A stretch of DNA of 13,798 nt from Patescibacteria group bacterium (GCA_004298405.1 SCSL01000079.1:1-13798); one strand, 5' to 3'; positions 1 to 7,966 are shown, counted from the stretch's first letter. The notes: generated by a model not told the origin, from the sequence alone. Numbers and translations are program-made.

Positions 1-74
1 CTCTTTTTTCTGACTTCAACCTCGACGACCTTGAACCTGAGGTGCAGAAACAACTAACTTTGTTGGATTATTAA
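1..74 (+). CDS. 3' end of an unidentified gene (partial)
   Basis: An open frame enters from the left window edge (first full codon at 3) and ends at TAA 72-74. The visible 23 residues are acidic and polar, with a segment reading NLDDLEPEVQKQLTLLDY before the stop. It lies 24 bp upstream of the next start on the same strand, which fits the tight spacing of the block. The tail is too short to assign a family, and I do not recognise it. It is accepted as coding only because it fits the co-directional layout. Confidence 0.5.
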   Translation, partial: LFSDFNLDDLEPEVQKQLTLLDY

Positions 75-98
75 CCGGACACTACTGACTAAACGTAT

Positions 99-1055
99 AT
101 GATAAATCAACCTTCCGCGAAAAGTACGGCTCGGGACGTCTTTTCCTATCTGCTCCTTATCGCCATGTTTATTGTAGGCGTGGTGAGCTTTTTGGCTCTT
201 ATTTTTCAGTACGTAAATATCCAGTTTCCAGATCAATTGGATTATTGGTGGCGTGAGGGAGCGCTCCAAGTTATCCGTGGAGCAATTTCTGCTCTCGTCG
301 TCTCTTGGCCGGTGGTGATCTTCATGTCGATTTTTATCGGCAAAGATCTTCGGACAGGTGAAGGGAAACAGAATATCTGGATCCGCAAATGGCTTCTGCA
401 TCTGATGCTCTTTGTTTCGGCCATCGCAATCATTATCGATCTCATCACCCTCATCAACACCTTTCTTGATGGTGAGATCACGACACGGTTTATTCTCAAG
501 GTTCTCGCGGTGCTGATCGTCGCCATCGCGGTATTTTGGTACTACCTTTGGGAGCTCAAGCGCGATCCCACACAGACGACACGTGTGACCATGTGGGCGG
601 CCACGGCAAGTTCTGTTGTGATTGTTGTTGCTATTGTGGCAAGTCTATTTATTGTAGGAAGCCCATCCAAACAACGCGACGTACGACTCGATCAAGATCG
701 TGTTTCAGGTTTGCAAACGATTCAATCCAGCCTTGTCGAGTATTGGCGTACGAAGGAAGTTCTTCCTGAAAATCTTACGGCGCTTGAGGACGATATTAGT
801 GGCTATCGCAATCCAGTCGATCCGGAGAGTGGGGAAGCGTATGAGTATTTCGTCACCGGAGAGCTCAGTTTCCAGCTCTGTGCAACGTTTACGACTGAGA
901 CAGATGAATCAAGTAAAGACAGGTACACGACGCCTGTCATGTATGACTTCGGATACTTGGGCGGAAATTTTGATATTTGGTCTCATGCACAAGGTCGCGT
1001 TTGTTTTGACCGCACGATCGATCCAGACCGAGTGAAAGACGGCTACGTCTATTAA
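99..1055 (+). CDS. DUF5671 membrane protein with pseudopilin-like C-terminal domain
   Basis: This is a 318-residue membrane protein. Five hydrophobic segments are visible at about residues 17-39, 60-81, 98-122, 131-150 and 167-187. The N-terminal half (ARDVFSYLLLIAMFIVGVVS, then FPD) resembles the DUF5671 family, which is common in Patescibacteria. After the last membrane segment, residues 190-318 resemble the soluble part of type IV pilins and pseudopilins: a helix with LQTIQSSLVEYW, then LPENL, a DPESGEAYEY turn and a late C-x-F pattern. The inferred topology puts this domain outside the membrane. Function is unknown. It could sense or anchor something at the envelope, but the sequence does not show what. 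The start at ATG 99 is preceded by no Shine-Dalgarno motif. recO starts 2 bp after its stop. Confidence 0.8.
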   Translation: MINQPSAKSTARDVFSYLLLIAMFIVGVVSFLALIFQYVNIQFPDQLDYWWREGALQVIRGAISALVVSWPVVIFMSIFIGKDLRTGEGKQNIWIRKWLLHLMLFVSAIAIIIDLITLINTFLDGEITTRFILKVLAVLIVAIAVFWYYLWELKRDPTQTTRVTMWAATASSVVIVVAIVASLFIVGSPSKQRDVRLDQDRVSGLQTIQSSLVEYWRTKEVLPENLTALEDDISGYRNPVDPESGEAYEYFVTGELSFQLCATFTTETDESSKDRYTTPVMYDFGYLGGNFDIWSHAQGRVCFDRTIDPDRVKDGYVY

Positions 1056-1057
1056 GG

Positions 1058-1834
1058 ATGTCACGGCTGTATTACACAACCGGTATCGTCCTTTCGCGGC
1101 GCGACCATAAAGAAGTCGACCGATGGTATTCGGTTTATACGCAAGGACATGGGAAGGTTGAATTCCTTGCGCGCGGGGGACACAAACCCTTGGCGAAGCT
1201 CACACCACATTTAGAAATGGCGGCCGTGGTCGATTTGCTGCTTGTGCAAGGTCGAGCCTATCAAACCGTTGCGGGAGTGGAACGACGCCAAGCCTTCGCG
1301 TCTATCTATGCCGATCTTCCAAAACTCGTACTCGCCCAAAATGGTCTGCACTTAGTCGACATCGGCACGCGTGCGGACGAGACTGATCCACATATTTACG
1401 AGTTGATCGTAAGTTGGCTTGGCTTTCTCAATAACGATATGGTGATCTCTCGCGAGCGCGCTGGATTTTTGCTTGGAGCGTTCTCACTCAAACTGTTATC
1501 GTTTGTGGGCTACCGTCCGGAACTCAACCATTGTCTTGGATGTCGACAGACCATTGTTCCTGGCGCCTACCAATGGCATGGACTTAAGGGAGGAGTCGTG
1601 TGTACGAGTTGCACGAGGATAGACCAGGAGACCTGGTTCGCGGCGCGACCCATGACCGATGAAGCCCTCAAGTTAGTGCGGTTTGGATTGGAAGAAGGGT
1701 TTGCCTCACACCTGCGACCGCATTTGAAAGCGGAGGATCTCGCCGGTTTCCATGAGGCCACGGAATCCTTGATGATTTCGCATTTTCCCGTTATCCCGGC
1801 GAGCTCATTGAGGGCGGCCTGCGCCGTGTGCTAA
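1058..1834 (+). CDS. recO: DNA repair protein RecO
   Basis: RecO works in the RecFOR pathway. It displaces SSB, anneals single strands and helps load RecA at gaps. The 258-residue length fits the family (about 240-260). The N-terminal OB fold is visible (YTTGIVLSRRDHKEVDRWYS, then TQGHGKVEFLARG). The middle is helical. A four-cysteine zinc site sits at C159-x2-C162 and C182-x2-C185, inside the family motif GYRPELNHCLGC. The start at ATG 1058 lies 2 bp after the previous stop. The bases AAGG directly abut the ATG and are too close to act as a normal ribosome-binding site, so expression probably depends on coupling to the upstream gene. Family assignment is secure. Confidence 0.93.
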   Translation: MSRLYYTTGIVLSRRDHKEVDRWYSVYTQGHGKVEFLARGGHKPLAKLTPHLEMAAVVDLLLVQGRAYQTVAGVERRQAFASIYADLPKLVLAQNGLHLVDIGTRADETDPHIYELIVSWLGFLNNDMVISRERAGFLLGAFSLKLLSFVGYRPELNHCLGCRQTIVPGAYQWHGLKGGVVCTSCTRIDQETWFAARPMTDEALKLVRFGLEEGFASHLRPHLKAEDLAGFHEATESLMISHFPVIPASSLRAACAVC

Positions 1835-1837
1835 GCT

Positions 1838-3178
1838 GTGGATGCTATGCATAAAATCGTATCTGAAATCAGCCAGCACACAGGAGAAGAAGTCGAGCTT
1901 AAAGGCTGGTGCTACAATTTCCGCTCAAGCGGAAAAATTTTCTTTTTGCAGTTCCGTGACGGAAGCGGAACGGTGCAGGTCGTATATTCAAAAGCGGAAT
2001 TGCCATCTGAGCAATGGGATCTGTTGGATCAATTACGACTCGAATCTTCCGTGATTGTCCGAGGAGTCGTGAAAGCCGAACCACGTTCACCCAACGGATT
2101 TGAGCTCACAGGGACATTTTTTCAACCGATTCAGATTGCCCAAGAGGGATATCCCATCGGCAAGAAAGAACATGGTCCAGACTTCTTGCTAGATAATCGT
2201 CATCTTTGGTTGCGTGCGGAAAGTCAGTGGGCCGTTATGCGCGTGCGTGATCGGATTATCACATCGACGTTTGAATGGTTCCATGAGAATGGATTCATCA
2301 AGTTTGATACGCCGATTTTAACGCCCACTTCCTGTGAAGGCACAACGGATTTGTTTCAGATGGATTATTTTTCCGACGAACAAGAAGGTAGCCCCAATGA
2401 CCAAGTCTCCGGAAGCAAAGCATACCTTGCACAATCTGGGCAGTTGTACCTCGAAGCTGGCATCATGAGCCTTGGACGCGCATTCGACTTCGGTCCCGTG
2501 TTCCGCGCGGAGAAGTCCAAGACCCGTCGACATCTCACGGAGTTTTGGATGATGGACGCGGAGGCAGCGTTTGTGGAACACGAAGGTAACATGGTCATTC
2601 AAGAAGCACTCATCTGCCGCATTGTCGAGGATGTGCTTAAGCATTGTCAGGCAGAATTGAAGGTGCTTGGTCGCGACACCGCGCCCCTTCAAAAAGTGAA
2701 GGCACCGTTCGTCCATTTCACTCATGCCGAGGCGATTGCCAAGTTGCGAGCAAACGGGAGCGATATTGGTGATATGGATGATCTTGGTGCCGACGACGAG
2801 ACCTGGCTCACTCAGCAGTATGAGACACCAATTTTTGTTGAGAAGTACCCAGCGGCTGTGAAAGCGTTCTATATGAAGCGCGACCCACAGGACGAGACGC
2901 GCGTGCTCAATAATGACTTGCTTGCACCAGAAGGGTACGGCGAGATCATCGGTGGAAGTCAGCGCGAGGATGATTACGAGACCCTCGTACAACGTCTCGC
3001 CGAGCATAACCTGGATCCCAAACCGTTTGACTGGTACTTGGATTTGCGTCGCTATGGCTCAGTTCCACACTCCGGATTCGGCTACGGCCTCGAGCGCATC
3101 GTCGCCTGGACCTGCGGCCTGCACCACGTCCGCGAGACGATTCCATTTCCAAGGATGATAAATAGAATAACGCCATAA
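1838..3178 (+). CDS. asnS: Asparaginyl-tRNA synthetase (AsnRS, class IIb)
   Basis: AsnRS attaches asparagine to tRNA-Asn. The protein has an N-terminal OB anticodon-binding domain (about residues 15-100) and a class II catalytic core. Motif 1 lies near residues 150-162, motif 2 at 222-240 (FRAEKSKTRRHLTEFWMMDA) and motif 3 at 412-422 (HSGFGYGLERIV). AsnRS-type features are QSGQLYLE (rather than the AspRS-type QSPQLYKQ), GEIIGGSQRE, DLRRYGSVPHSGFG and the ending VRETIPFPR. A stretch of about 12 polar residues around 182-193 looks inserted compared with Bacillus-type AsnRS recalled from memory. The listed start is GTG 1838, 3 bp after recO. ATG 1847 in the same frame (MHKIVSEISQ) is equally plausible and loses only three residues. 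No Shine-Dalgarno motif precedes either. Confidence 0.95.
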   Translation: MDAMHKIVSEISQHTGEEVELKGWCYNFRSSGKIFFLQFRDGSGTVQVVYSKAELPSEQWDLLDQLRLESSVIVRGVVKAEPRSPNGFELTGTFFQPIQIAQEGYPIGKKEHGPDFLLDNRHLWLRAESQWAVMRVRDRIITSTFEWFHENGFIKFDTPILTPTSCEGTTDLFQMDYFSDEQEGSPNDQVSGSKAYLAQSGQLYLEAGIMSLGRAFDFGPVFRAEKSKTRRHLTEFWMMDAEAAFVEHEGNMVIQEALICRIVEDVLKHCQAELKVLGRDTAPLQKVKAPFVHFTHAEAIAKLRANGSDIGDMDDLGADDETWLTQQYETPIFVEKYPAAVKAFYMKRDPQDETRVLNNDLLAPEGYGEIIGGSQREDDYETLVQRLAEHNLDPKPFDWYLDLRRYGSVPHSGFGYGLERIVAWTCGLHHVRETIPFPRMINRITP

Positions 3179-3179
3179 T

Positions 3180-4397
3180 ATGAAACCTTTTCAAACGCTC
3201 CTCCTTCTTGTCATCCTTATTCTCATTGGTGGCATGGCCGCGCTCTACTGGGGAAAATCGATTGAAGATGTAACAGCACCTGTTGAGGTTGTCGCAGAAC
3301 CAGTGGTTGAGCCTATTGAGGAGGAAACCGAGCCAGTCTCGTATCTCGTTTTTGAGTCCAGTGAAGTGACAGATCCTGGAACGCAAGATTGGGCTAATGA
3401 CGATACGGAGACGTATACCTTTTATCATCTTGCACTGGGTGCATCCAACCAGGAGAATCTTTCTGCAGACGATCTTGTTGCGTTTGCGCAGATCGTCCAT
3501 CCGTCGACTGTTTCTGGTGGGCTGACAACGTATGTGTATGGCCAACAGCTGTTGATGCATCGGTATCAAGAGGAGAATCAAGACGGTATTCTGTCGCTTG
3601 AAGGAGAGGTGGTGGAAACTCGACCGGAACAGTGGAGTTCTATTCGCTCAGCAAACGGCCGCTATGAAGTTTCCTATACGACGAGGTTCGATGATTCTGA
3701 AACGGAAAGATCATCGATAACGGAAATTCAGGTGGTAGATCGAGAGACATCGCAAGAGATGTTACGTCTCTCTTTGGATGAACAGGAATCGTGGGAGCAG
3801 GTTCCGTTCTTGATTGATGATGCAGGGGAATATCTCTATGTTCGCGAGGTGTGCGGATGCGAAGCTATGCTCTCGGGAATTTGGCAAATCAACATAGCAA
3901 CTGGGGAGGTGACGCGACTCGACACGTTGGTGGATTTGGACAGTTGGTTTTTGTCGAGTTTGGACGATGATGCGCGAAGACTGCTCGCGATTCAAACGGT
4001 TACACAACCAAGCACAGAAGGCCCGGGTCAGGATTTTCTTCCACCAGCAACTATTCGTCTCCTCGATCTCAATCGTTTGGAAGTTGACGAGCTCCTCGTC
4101 GATGAAAATCGATCATGGAATAATCCCTGGGTCGATCCAGAAGGCAATGATCGCTATGTCGTTCGAACAGGGTATGAAAAGATTGGTGTCTATCTCGTGA
4201 ATTTTACCGATACGCAAATTCGTGAAGAACACTATCTCACGGATGGGTGGGTACTCGACTGGGTGGGGGATTGGTTGGTTGTACAGGACAACGAGGATCT
4301 ATCCGTGAAGCTCGTGAATGTCGAGTCCAAGGAAGAAATTCCTCTGGAGTTTCCTGGAGAACAGGCAGAATATATTGGTTCAATTCAGCGTGAGTAA
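3180..4397 (+). CDS. Membrane-anchored acidic extracytoplasmic protein, unknown function
   Basis: This 405-residue protein begins with a single hydrophobic anchor at about residues 6-24 (MKPFQTLLLLVILILIGGMA). No lipobox cysteine is visible, so it is read as an uncleaved anchor or signal peptide. An E/V/P-rich linker (about 30-52) precedes a large, strongly acidic, beta-rich domain. Repeated short patterns such as IWQINIATGEVTRLD, IRLLDLNRLEVDELL and VKLVNVESKEEIPLEF suggest blades of a beta-propeller-like fold (inference). A CGC motif sits at 225-227. No catalytic motif is recognised. The gene begins 1 bp after asnS and ends 4 bp before the preferred aspS start, so it is probably co-transcribed with both synthetases. 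Nothing in the protein links it to translation. Confidence 0.75.
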   Translation: MKPFQTLLLLVILILIGGMAALYWGKSIEDVTAPVEVVAEPVVEPIEEETEPVSYLVFESSEVTDPGTQDWANDDTETYTFYHLALGASNQENLSADDLVAFAQIVHPSTVSGGLTTYVYGQQLLMHRYQEENQDGILSLEGEVVETRPEQWSSIRSANGRYEVSYTTRFDDSETERSSITEIQVVDRETSQEMLRLSLDEQESWEQVPFLIDDAGEYLYVREVCGCEAMLSGIWQINIATGEVTRLDTLVDLDSWFLSSLDDDARRLLAIQTVTQPSTEGPGQDFLPPATIRLLDLNRLEVDELLVDENRSWNNPWVDPEGNDRYVVRTGYEKIGVYLVNFTDTQIREEHYLTDGWVLDWVGDWLVVQDNEDLSVKLVNVESKEEIPLEFPGEQAEYIGSIQRE

Positions 4398-4401
4398 TAA
4401 T

Positions 4402-5715
4402 ATGCAACACAGAATTCTTATTCGGGATCTCCCTGCGAAGCTTGGAGAAACCGTGATCGTGGCTGGATGGCTACATCGTCTTCGCGACCTTTCGAAATTT
4501 GGCTTTGCGATTTTGCGAGATCGAACGGGATTGGTGCAGGTGGTGTTATCGACCGAACAGCTCGAAAGTCTTAAAGGATTTCAAGTTGAGACTGTTTTGA
4601 AAGTGACCGGTGAGGTTGTGAAGAAACAGTCTAAGGATCCCAACGCGAACGAGGTAGAGATTCAGGCAATGAGTGTCGAGATTCTCTCGCCTGTGAAAGA
4701 TGTCGTGCCTGTGGAGATCAACAAAGAAGAAGTCGATGTTCAACTCGATACCCTTCTGGATAATCGCGTCGTGACCTTGCGCCATCCAAAACAACGCGCG
4801 ATTTTTCGCGTGCAAGCGGCGCTCGTGCACGGCTTCCGTTCCTTCATGGAGTCACAGGGATTTACCGAAATATTTTTTCCCGTGCTTGCGGGCGCTGCCT
4901 CTGAAGGCGGAGCGGAATTTTTTCGCGTGGATTACTACGGCCGCGAGGCCACGCTTACCCAATCGGCTCAGCTCTACAAACAGATCACGATGGGAGTCTA
5001 CGAAGGGGTGTATGGCGTCTCCTATTCGTTCCGCGCGGAAAAGTTTGCCACGTCCCGCCATTTGACGGAGTTTAACCAGCTTGAGTTTGAGGTAGGGTTT
5101 GTGGATGACATGGAAGATGTGATGGCGTATGGAGAGTCCGCCACGCGGGCCATGCTCGCGGAAGTGGCGATGTCATGCGTACCCGAGCTTGAACTTTTGG
5201 GAGTGACATTGCCGCCGCTGGGGGATCGATTCCCTCGTGTGAAATTAAAAGAGGCGCTCGAGATCTACAAGGCAGGAACAGGCATCGATGAGACACAGGA
5301 GCCGGATCTTTCGCCAGCGGCAGAGAAATGGCTTTCCACGCAGTGGGCTCCAAAGGAGCATGGGACGGGATTTGTTTTTGTCACGCACTATCCGGAGAGC
5401 AAGCGACCGTTCTACGTTGCGCTCGATCCTGAAGACCCAACCTCCACCCTCAGTTTCGACCTCATTGGATTTGGCTCGGAGATTGTCTCCGGCGGCATGC
5501 GTATCAATCGCTATGACGAGCAGATCGCCCGTATCAAGGCCAAGGGCCTGAAGCCAGAAGAATTTGAAGATTATCTGATGATGCACAAGTACGGAATTCC
5601 ACCGGAAGGTGGCTGGGGCATGGGACTCCAACGTCTCACGCAAAATGTCCTCGGGCTCGCCAACATCAAAGAAGCAACGATTTTCCCACGTGATGTCCAG
5701 AGGTTGAGACCCTAA
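4402..5715 (+). CDS. aspS: Archaeal-type aspartyl-tRNA synthetase, possibly non-discriminating (AspRS/AspRS2)
   Basis: The 437-residue protein lacks the large GAD insertion of bacterial AspRS and follows the compact archaeal/eukaryotic layout. It has an OB anticodon domain (about 15-100) and a class II core with LDNRVVTLRHP (118-129), the flipping-loop motif SEGGAEFF (167-174), QSAQLYKQ (187-194), motif 2 FRAEKFATSRHLTEFNQLEF (210-229), SEIVSGGMR (359-367) and motif 3 GGWGMGLQRL (403-412). Lys193 is the aspartate-selecting lysine absent from AsnRS. His25 occupies the position of Trp26 in Thermococcus AspRS, where His is linked to charging both tRNA-Asp and tRNA-Asn. Gln410 replaces the Glu usually seen before the motif 3 Arg. 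ATG 4402 is chosen because it begins the family N-terminus. GTG 4390 would overlap the previous gene, and extension back to 4318 is not supported. Confidence 0.92.
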   Translation: MQHRILIRDLPAKLGETVIVAGWLHRLRDLSKFGFAILRDRTGLVQVVLSTEQLESLKGFQVETVLKVTGEVVKKQSKDPNANEVEIQAMSVEILSPVKDVVPVEINKEEVDVQLDTLLDNRVVTLRHPKQRAIFRVQAALVHGFRSFMESQGFTEIFFPVLAGAASEGGAEFFRVDYYGREATLTQSAQLYKQITMGVYEGVYGVSYSFRAEKFATSRHLTEFNQLEFEVGFVDDMEDVMAYGESATRAMLAEVAMSCVPELELLGVTLPPLGDRFPRVKLKEALEIYKAGTGIDETQEPDLSPAAEKWLSTQWAPKEHGTGFVFVTHYPESKRPFYVALDPEDPTSTLSFDLIGFGSEIVSGGMRINRYDEQIARIKAKGLKPEEFEDYLMMHKYGIPPEGGWGMGLQRLTQNVLGLANIKEATIFPRDVQRLRP

Positions 5716-5730
5716 TCATGGAAAAACTGA

Positions 5731-5736
5731 TACAAT
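5731..5736 (+). promoter_or_regulatory. Possible -10 element (TACAAT) for scpA
   Basis: TACAAT lies in the 30-bp gap between aspS and scpA and ends 9 bp before the scpA ATG. A start of transcription about 7 bp downstream would give a nearly leaderless mRNA. The best -35-like hexamer (TTGAGA 5704-5709) is 21 bp away, which is too far, so the promoter is weakly supported. Confidence 0.3.
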
Positions 5737-5745
5737 TGATGGGCT

Positions 5746-6441
5746 ATGGCGTTTGAAGTGAAACTGGAAACATTCGATGGTCCCCTTCATGTTCTTCTTG
5801 AACTCATCCAGGGTTCAGAGCTTCCGATTACAGAAGTCTCGCTCGCGGCTGTCACGGAAAAGTACCTTGAGTACATGAACACGCACGAGGTGCCTGCCGC
5901 TGAGCTGGCGGATTTTCTTGTTGTCGCAACGAGACTGCTCTTGTTGAAATCGCAAGCCATTCTTCCGGTTGAGGTTGAACCAGAAGAAGATCCTTCGACT
6001 CTTGCCCTCCAATTGCGTCTCTATAAAGAGTTCGTCGACGCGTCTCGTACGCTCGAGGAACGATTCGACAGTGTGAATCACTCGTTTGAACGTGCGACAC
6101 CCGATGTCGTGCGATTACGCGTCGGGGAAGTTGTCACAAATCTTCGTGTCGAGGATTTGCGCGAGGCATTTTCTGGACTTCTCAAACGTCTCGAACCATT
6201 CTTTAAGCTCCAAACGGCGGCACTCGAACGTGTTGTGTCTGTGAAGGAACGACTACAGGAAATTCATGAAGCGATTCTTTCGCGCACAAAAATGACGTTC
6301 CGCCAGATTGCCAGTAGTGGAAAATCAAAAGTTGATGTGGTCGTGAGTTTCCTTGCCCTGCTAGAATTAGTGAAGCAACGCGTCGTGCATGTCATCCAGT
6401 CTGGCGTGTTTGATGAGATCGAAATAAAACGTGTTGACTAG
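5746..6441 (+). CDS. scpA: Segregation and condensation protein A (kleisin)
   Basis: ScpA is the kleisin subunit that bridges the heads of an SMC dimer and, with ScpB, forms the bacterial condensin that organises and segregates the chromosome. The 231-residue length is normal. The N-terminal signature is clear: FEVKLETFDGPLHVLLELI, then ELADFLVVATRLLLLKSQ and a QLRLYKEF helix. A central charged helical linker follows. The C-terminal winged helix (about 180-231) includes MTFRQIA and VVSFLALLELVKQRVV, which binds the SMC head. ATG 5746 is the only start that gives the canonical N-terminus. scpB follows after 2 bp, the usual pairing of these genes. No SMC gene is in the window. Confidence 0.95.
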   Translation: MAFEVKLETFDGPLHVLLELIQGSELPITEVSLAAVTEKYLEYMNTHEVPAAELADFLVVATRLLLLKSQAILPVEVEPEEDPSTLALQLRLYKEFVDASRTLEERFDSVNHSFERATPDVVRLRVGEVVTNLRVEDLREAFSGLLKRLEPFFKLQTAALERVVSVKERLQEIHEAILSRTKMTFRQIASSGKSKVDVVVSFLALLELVKQRVVHVIQSGVFDEIEIKRVD

Positions 6442-6443
6442 AT

Positions 6444-6992
6444 ATGCTTACAACAACCATTGAAGCTGTGCTCTTTGCCGCGGCTAAACCGATAAAACTT
6501 TCTGATCTGCGTAAGCACCTCGATCTTTCCGAGGAAGTTGTTCGCGAGGCAATCGATGACATGGTCCGTCGTTTTAACGTCGACCGTTCAGGGATTCATC
6601 TGATGGAGCAAAACGGAGCCGTCCAATTGGTTTCCAATGCGTCCGTGGGCGAGGAAGCTGCGAAATTTTTGCGCGTGGAAGCATCAGGTCCACTCACGCG
6701 TCCGAGTCTTGAGACGCTCACCATTATTGCGTACCGTGGTCCCATCACCAAACCAGAAATCGAGATCATTCGGGGAGTGAATTGTTCGCTCATCCTTCGC
6801 AACCTACTCATTCGAGGATTTATTTTGGAAGAGCAAGACAAAGAGCGTCTCCAACCCGTCTATTGTGTCAGCCATGAATTTTTACAAGCGATCGGCGTGA
6901 ATCGACTGGATGCATTACCCGATTACGAATCGTTTCGGACAAATGAAAAAATTACCGAACTCTTGAGCCGTGAACCTGAGGGCGAGATATGA
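6444..6992 (+). CDS. scpB: Segregation and condensation protein B
   Basis: ScpB is the winged-helix (KITE) partner of ScpA and forms a dimer that binds the ScpA linker in the SMC complex. The 182 residues contain two winged-helix units. The first runs over about 1-80 (TTIEAVLFAAAKPIKLSDLR, then HLMEQNGAVQLVSN). The second covers about 85-160 and carries the family signature SLETLTIIAYRGPITKPEIE, followed by IRGVNCSLILRNLLIRGFI. The acidic tail is short. The start lies 2 bp after scpA. The stop TGA overlaps the next ATG (ATGA at 6989-6992), which suggests translational coupling to the carboxypeptidase gene. Confidence 0.95.
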   Translation: MLTTTIEAVLFAAAKPIKLSDLRKHLDLSEEVVREAIDDMVRRFNVDRSGIHLMEQNGAVQLVSNASVGEEAAKFLRVEASGPLTRPSLETLTIIAYRGPITKPEIEIIRGVNCSLILRNLLIRGFILEEQDKERLQPVYCVSHEFLQAIGVNRLDALPDYESFRTNEKITELLSREPEGEI

Positions 6993-7966
6993 TCATCAAG
7001 TTGTTCACGCAACTCATCTTAGCTTCGACGATCCTCCAGTTTTTCCCGGCGGATGCCGGAGAACTCGAACCCCGAGTCACATTTCCAGAGGCTCCGGTTC
7101 GGTCGTTCGACTTGTTTGAAACATACGACATCATCTCTCATCGATTACCAGAAGCTCCCGATCGTTCTCGTGTGCCGGTGAAACTTATTTCCGCAAGTAT
7201 GGGCGTCGTGACAAACGCCCAGAGCGCGATTGTGGTTGATCGTGCCTCGCAGGAAGTGTTGTTTGAGAAAAACGTCGCGCAGCCGCGTGCGATTGGTTCG
7301 ATTACGAAGCTCATGACCGCGTACGTGTTCTTGCAAGGAAATCCAGACCTCGATGCACCTGCCACACTCACATCAGAAGATCTTCGCTACGGAGCCGAAC
7401 TTCATTTGTCGATTGGAGAAACCGTAACGGTACGAGATCTGTTGAAGGCAAGCTTGGTCGGAAGTGATAATAGTTCAACGGCCGCGCTTGCTCGTTTAAG
7501 CGGGATGTCGGAGGGAGATTTTATTGCTCGCATGAATGAAGTGGCAGCAGAATTTGGCATGCAGCAAACAACGTTTGATGACACGACGGGTCTCTCGTCA
7601 AAGAATGTGTCGGTCGTATCCGACCTTGCCATGATGTTTGATAAGATTTTAGAAAACGAGACGATTACCCAGATCACGCAACTTTCCTCTGTGACGATCA
7701 CGGGCAATTCGGGTCGAACCTACCTGGTCGAATCCACCGATGAGCTCCTCGGGACGTTTGTCGATCAACAACCCTACGATATTGTCGGGGGCAAGACAGG
7801 CTATCTTCCAGAGGCAGGATATTGTTTGGGGACGTTGTTCTCACATGAGAACGGGGGAGAGATCATCGTCGTCGTGCTTGGATCAGAAACAAAAGAAGGA
7901 CGCTTCCAAGATGTGAAATCGCTCGCCGTCTGGGCTTACAAGACATTTGATTGGTCGACGTTATGA
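6989..7966 (+). CDS. D-alanyl-D-alanine carboxypeptidase (serine peptidase family S11)
   Basis: DacA-type penicillin-binding proteins trim the terminal D-Ala from peptidoglycan stem peptides outside the membrane. A signal peptide covers about residues 1-23. A spacer of about 40 residues precedes the catalytic domain. All three active-site motifs are present: S104-I-T-K107 (nucleophile and general base), S159-D-N161 and K269-T-G271. The surrounding sequence is typical (SAIVVDRASQEVLFEKN, IGSITKLMTAYV, LLKASLVGSDNSSTALA-like, IVGGKTGYLPEAGYCL). The protein ends soon after the transpeptidase-like domain at residue 325 with no evident C-terminal amphipathic anchor. GAGG at 7 bp before the ATG is the only good Shine-Dalgarno candidate in the block. 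Both ends overlap neighbours by ATGA. Confidence 0.92.
   Translation: MIIKLFTQLILASTILQFFPADAGELEPRVTFPEAPVRSFDLFETYDIISHRLPEAPDRSRVPVKLISASMGVVTNAQSAIVVDRASQEVLFEKNVAQPRAIGSITKLMTAYVFLQGNPDLDAPATLTSEDLRYGAELHLSIGETVTVRDLLKASLVGSDNSSTAALARLSGMSEGDFIARMNEVAAEFGMQQTTFDDTTGLSSKNVSVVSDLAMMFDKILENETITQITQLSSVTITGNSGRTYLVESTDELLGTFVDQQPYDIVGGKTGYLPEAGYCLGTLFSHENGGEIIVVVLGSETKEGRFQDVKSLAVWAYKTFDWSTL

Noticed and set aside
1780..1850. T-box or other amino-acid-responsive leader for asnS
   Set aside because: There are only 3 bp between recO and asnS and no hairpin/antiterminator structure is visible.
2318..3007. 229-codon open frame on the - strand
   Set aside because: It lies wholly antisense to asnS, whose motifs are unambiguous. 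The translation has no recognisable domain.
2946..3581. 211-codon open frame on the - strand across the asnS / 3180 junction
   Set aside because: Antisense to two well-supported genes; the translation is rich in Arg/Ser runs typical of a shadow frame.
4318..4401. N-terminal extension of aspS
   Set aside because: It overlaps the end of the upstream gene by 80 bp and adds residues with no counterpart in archaeal-type AspRS; ATG 4402 begins the family N-terminus.
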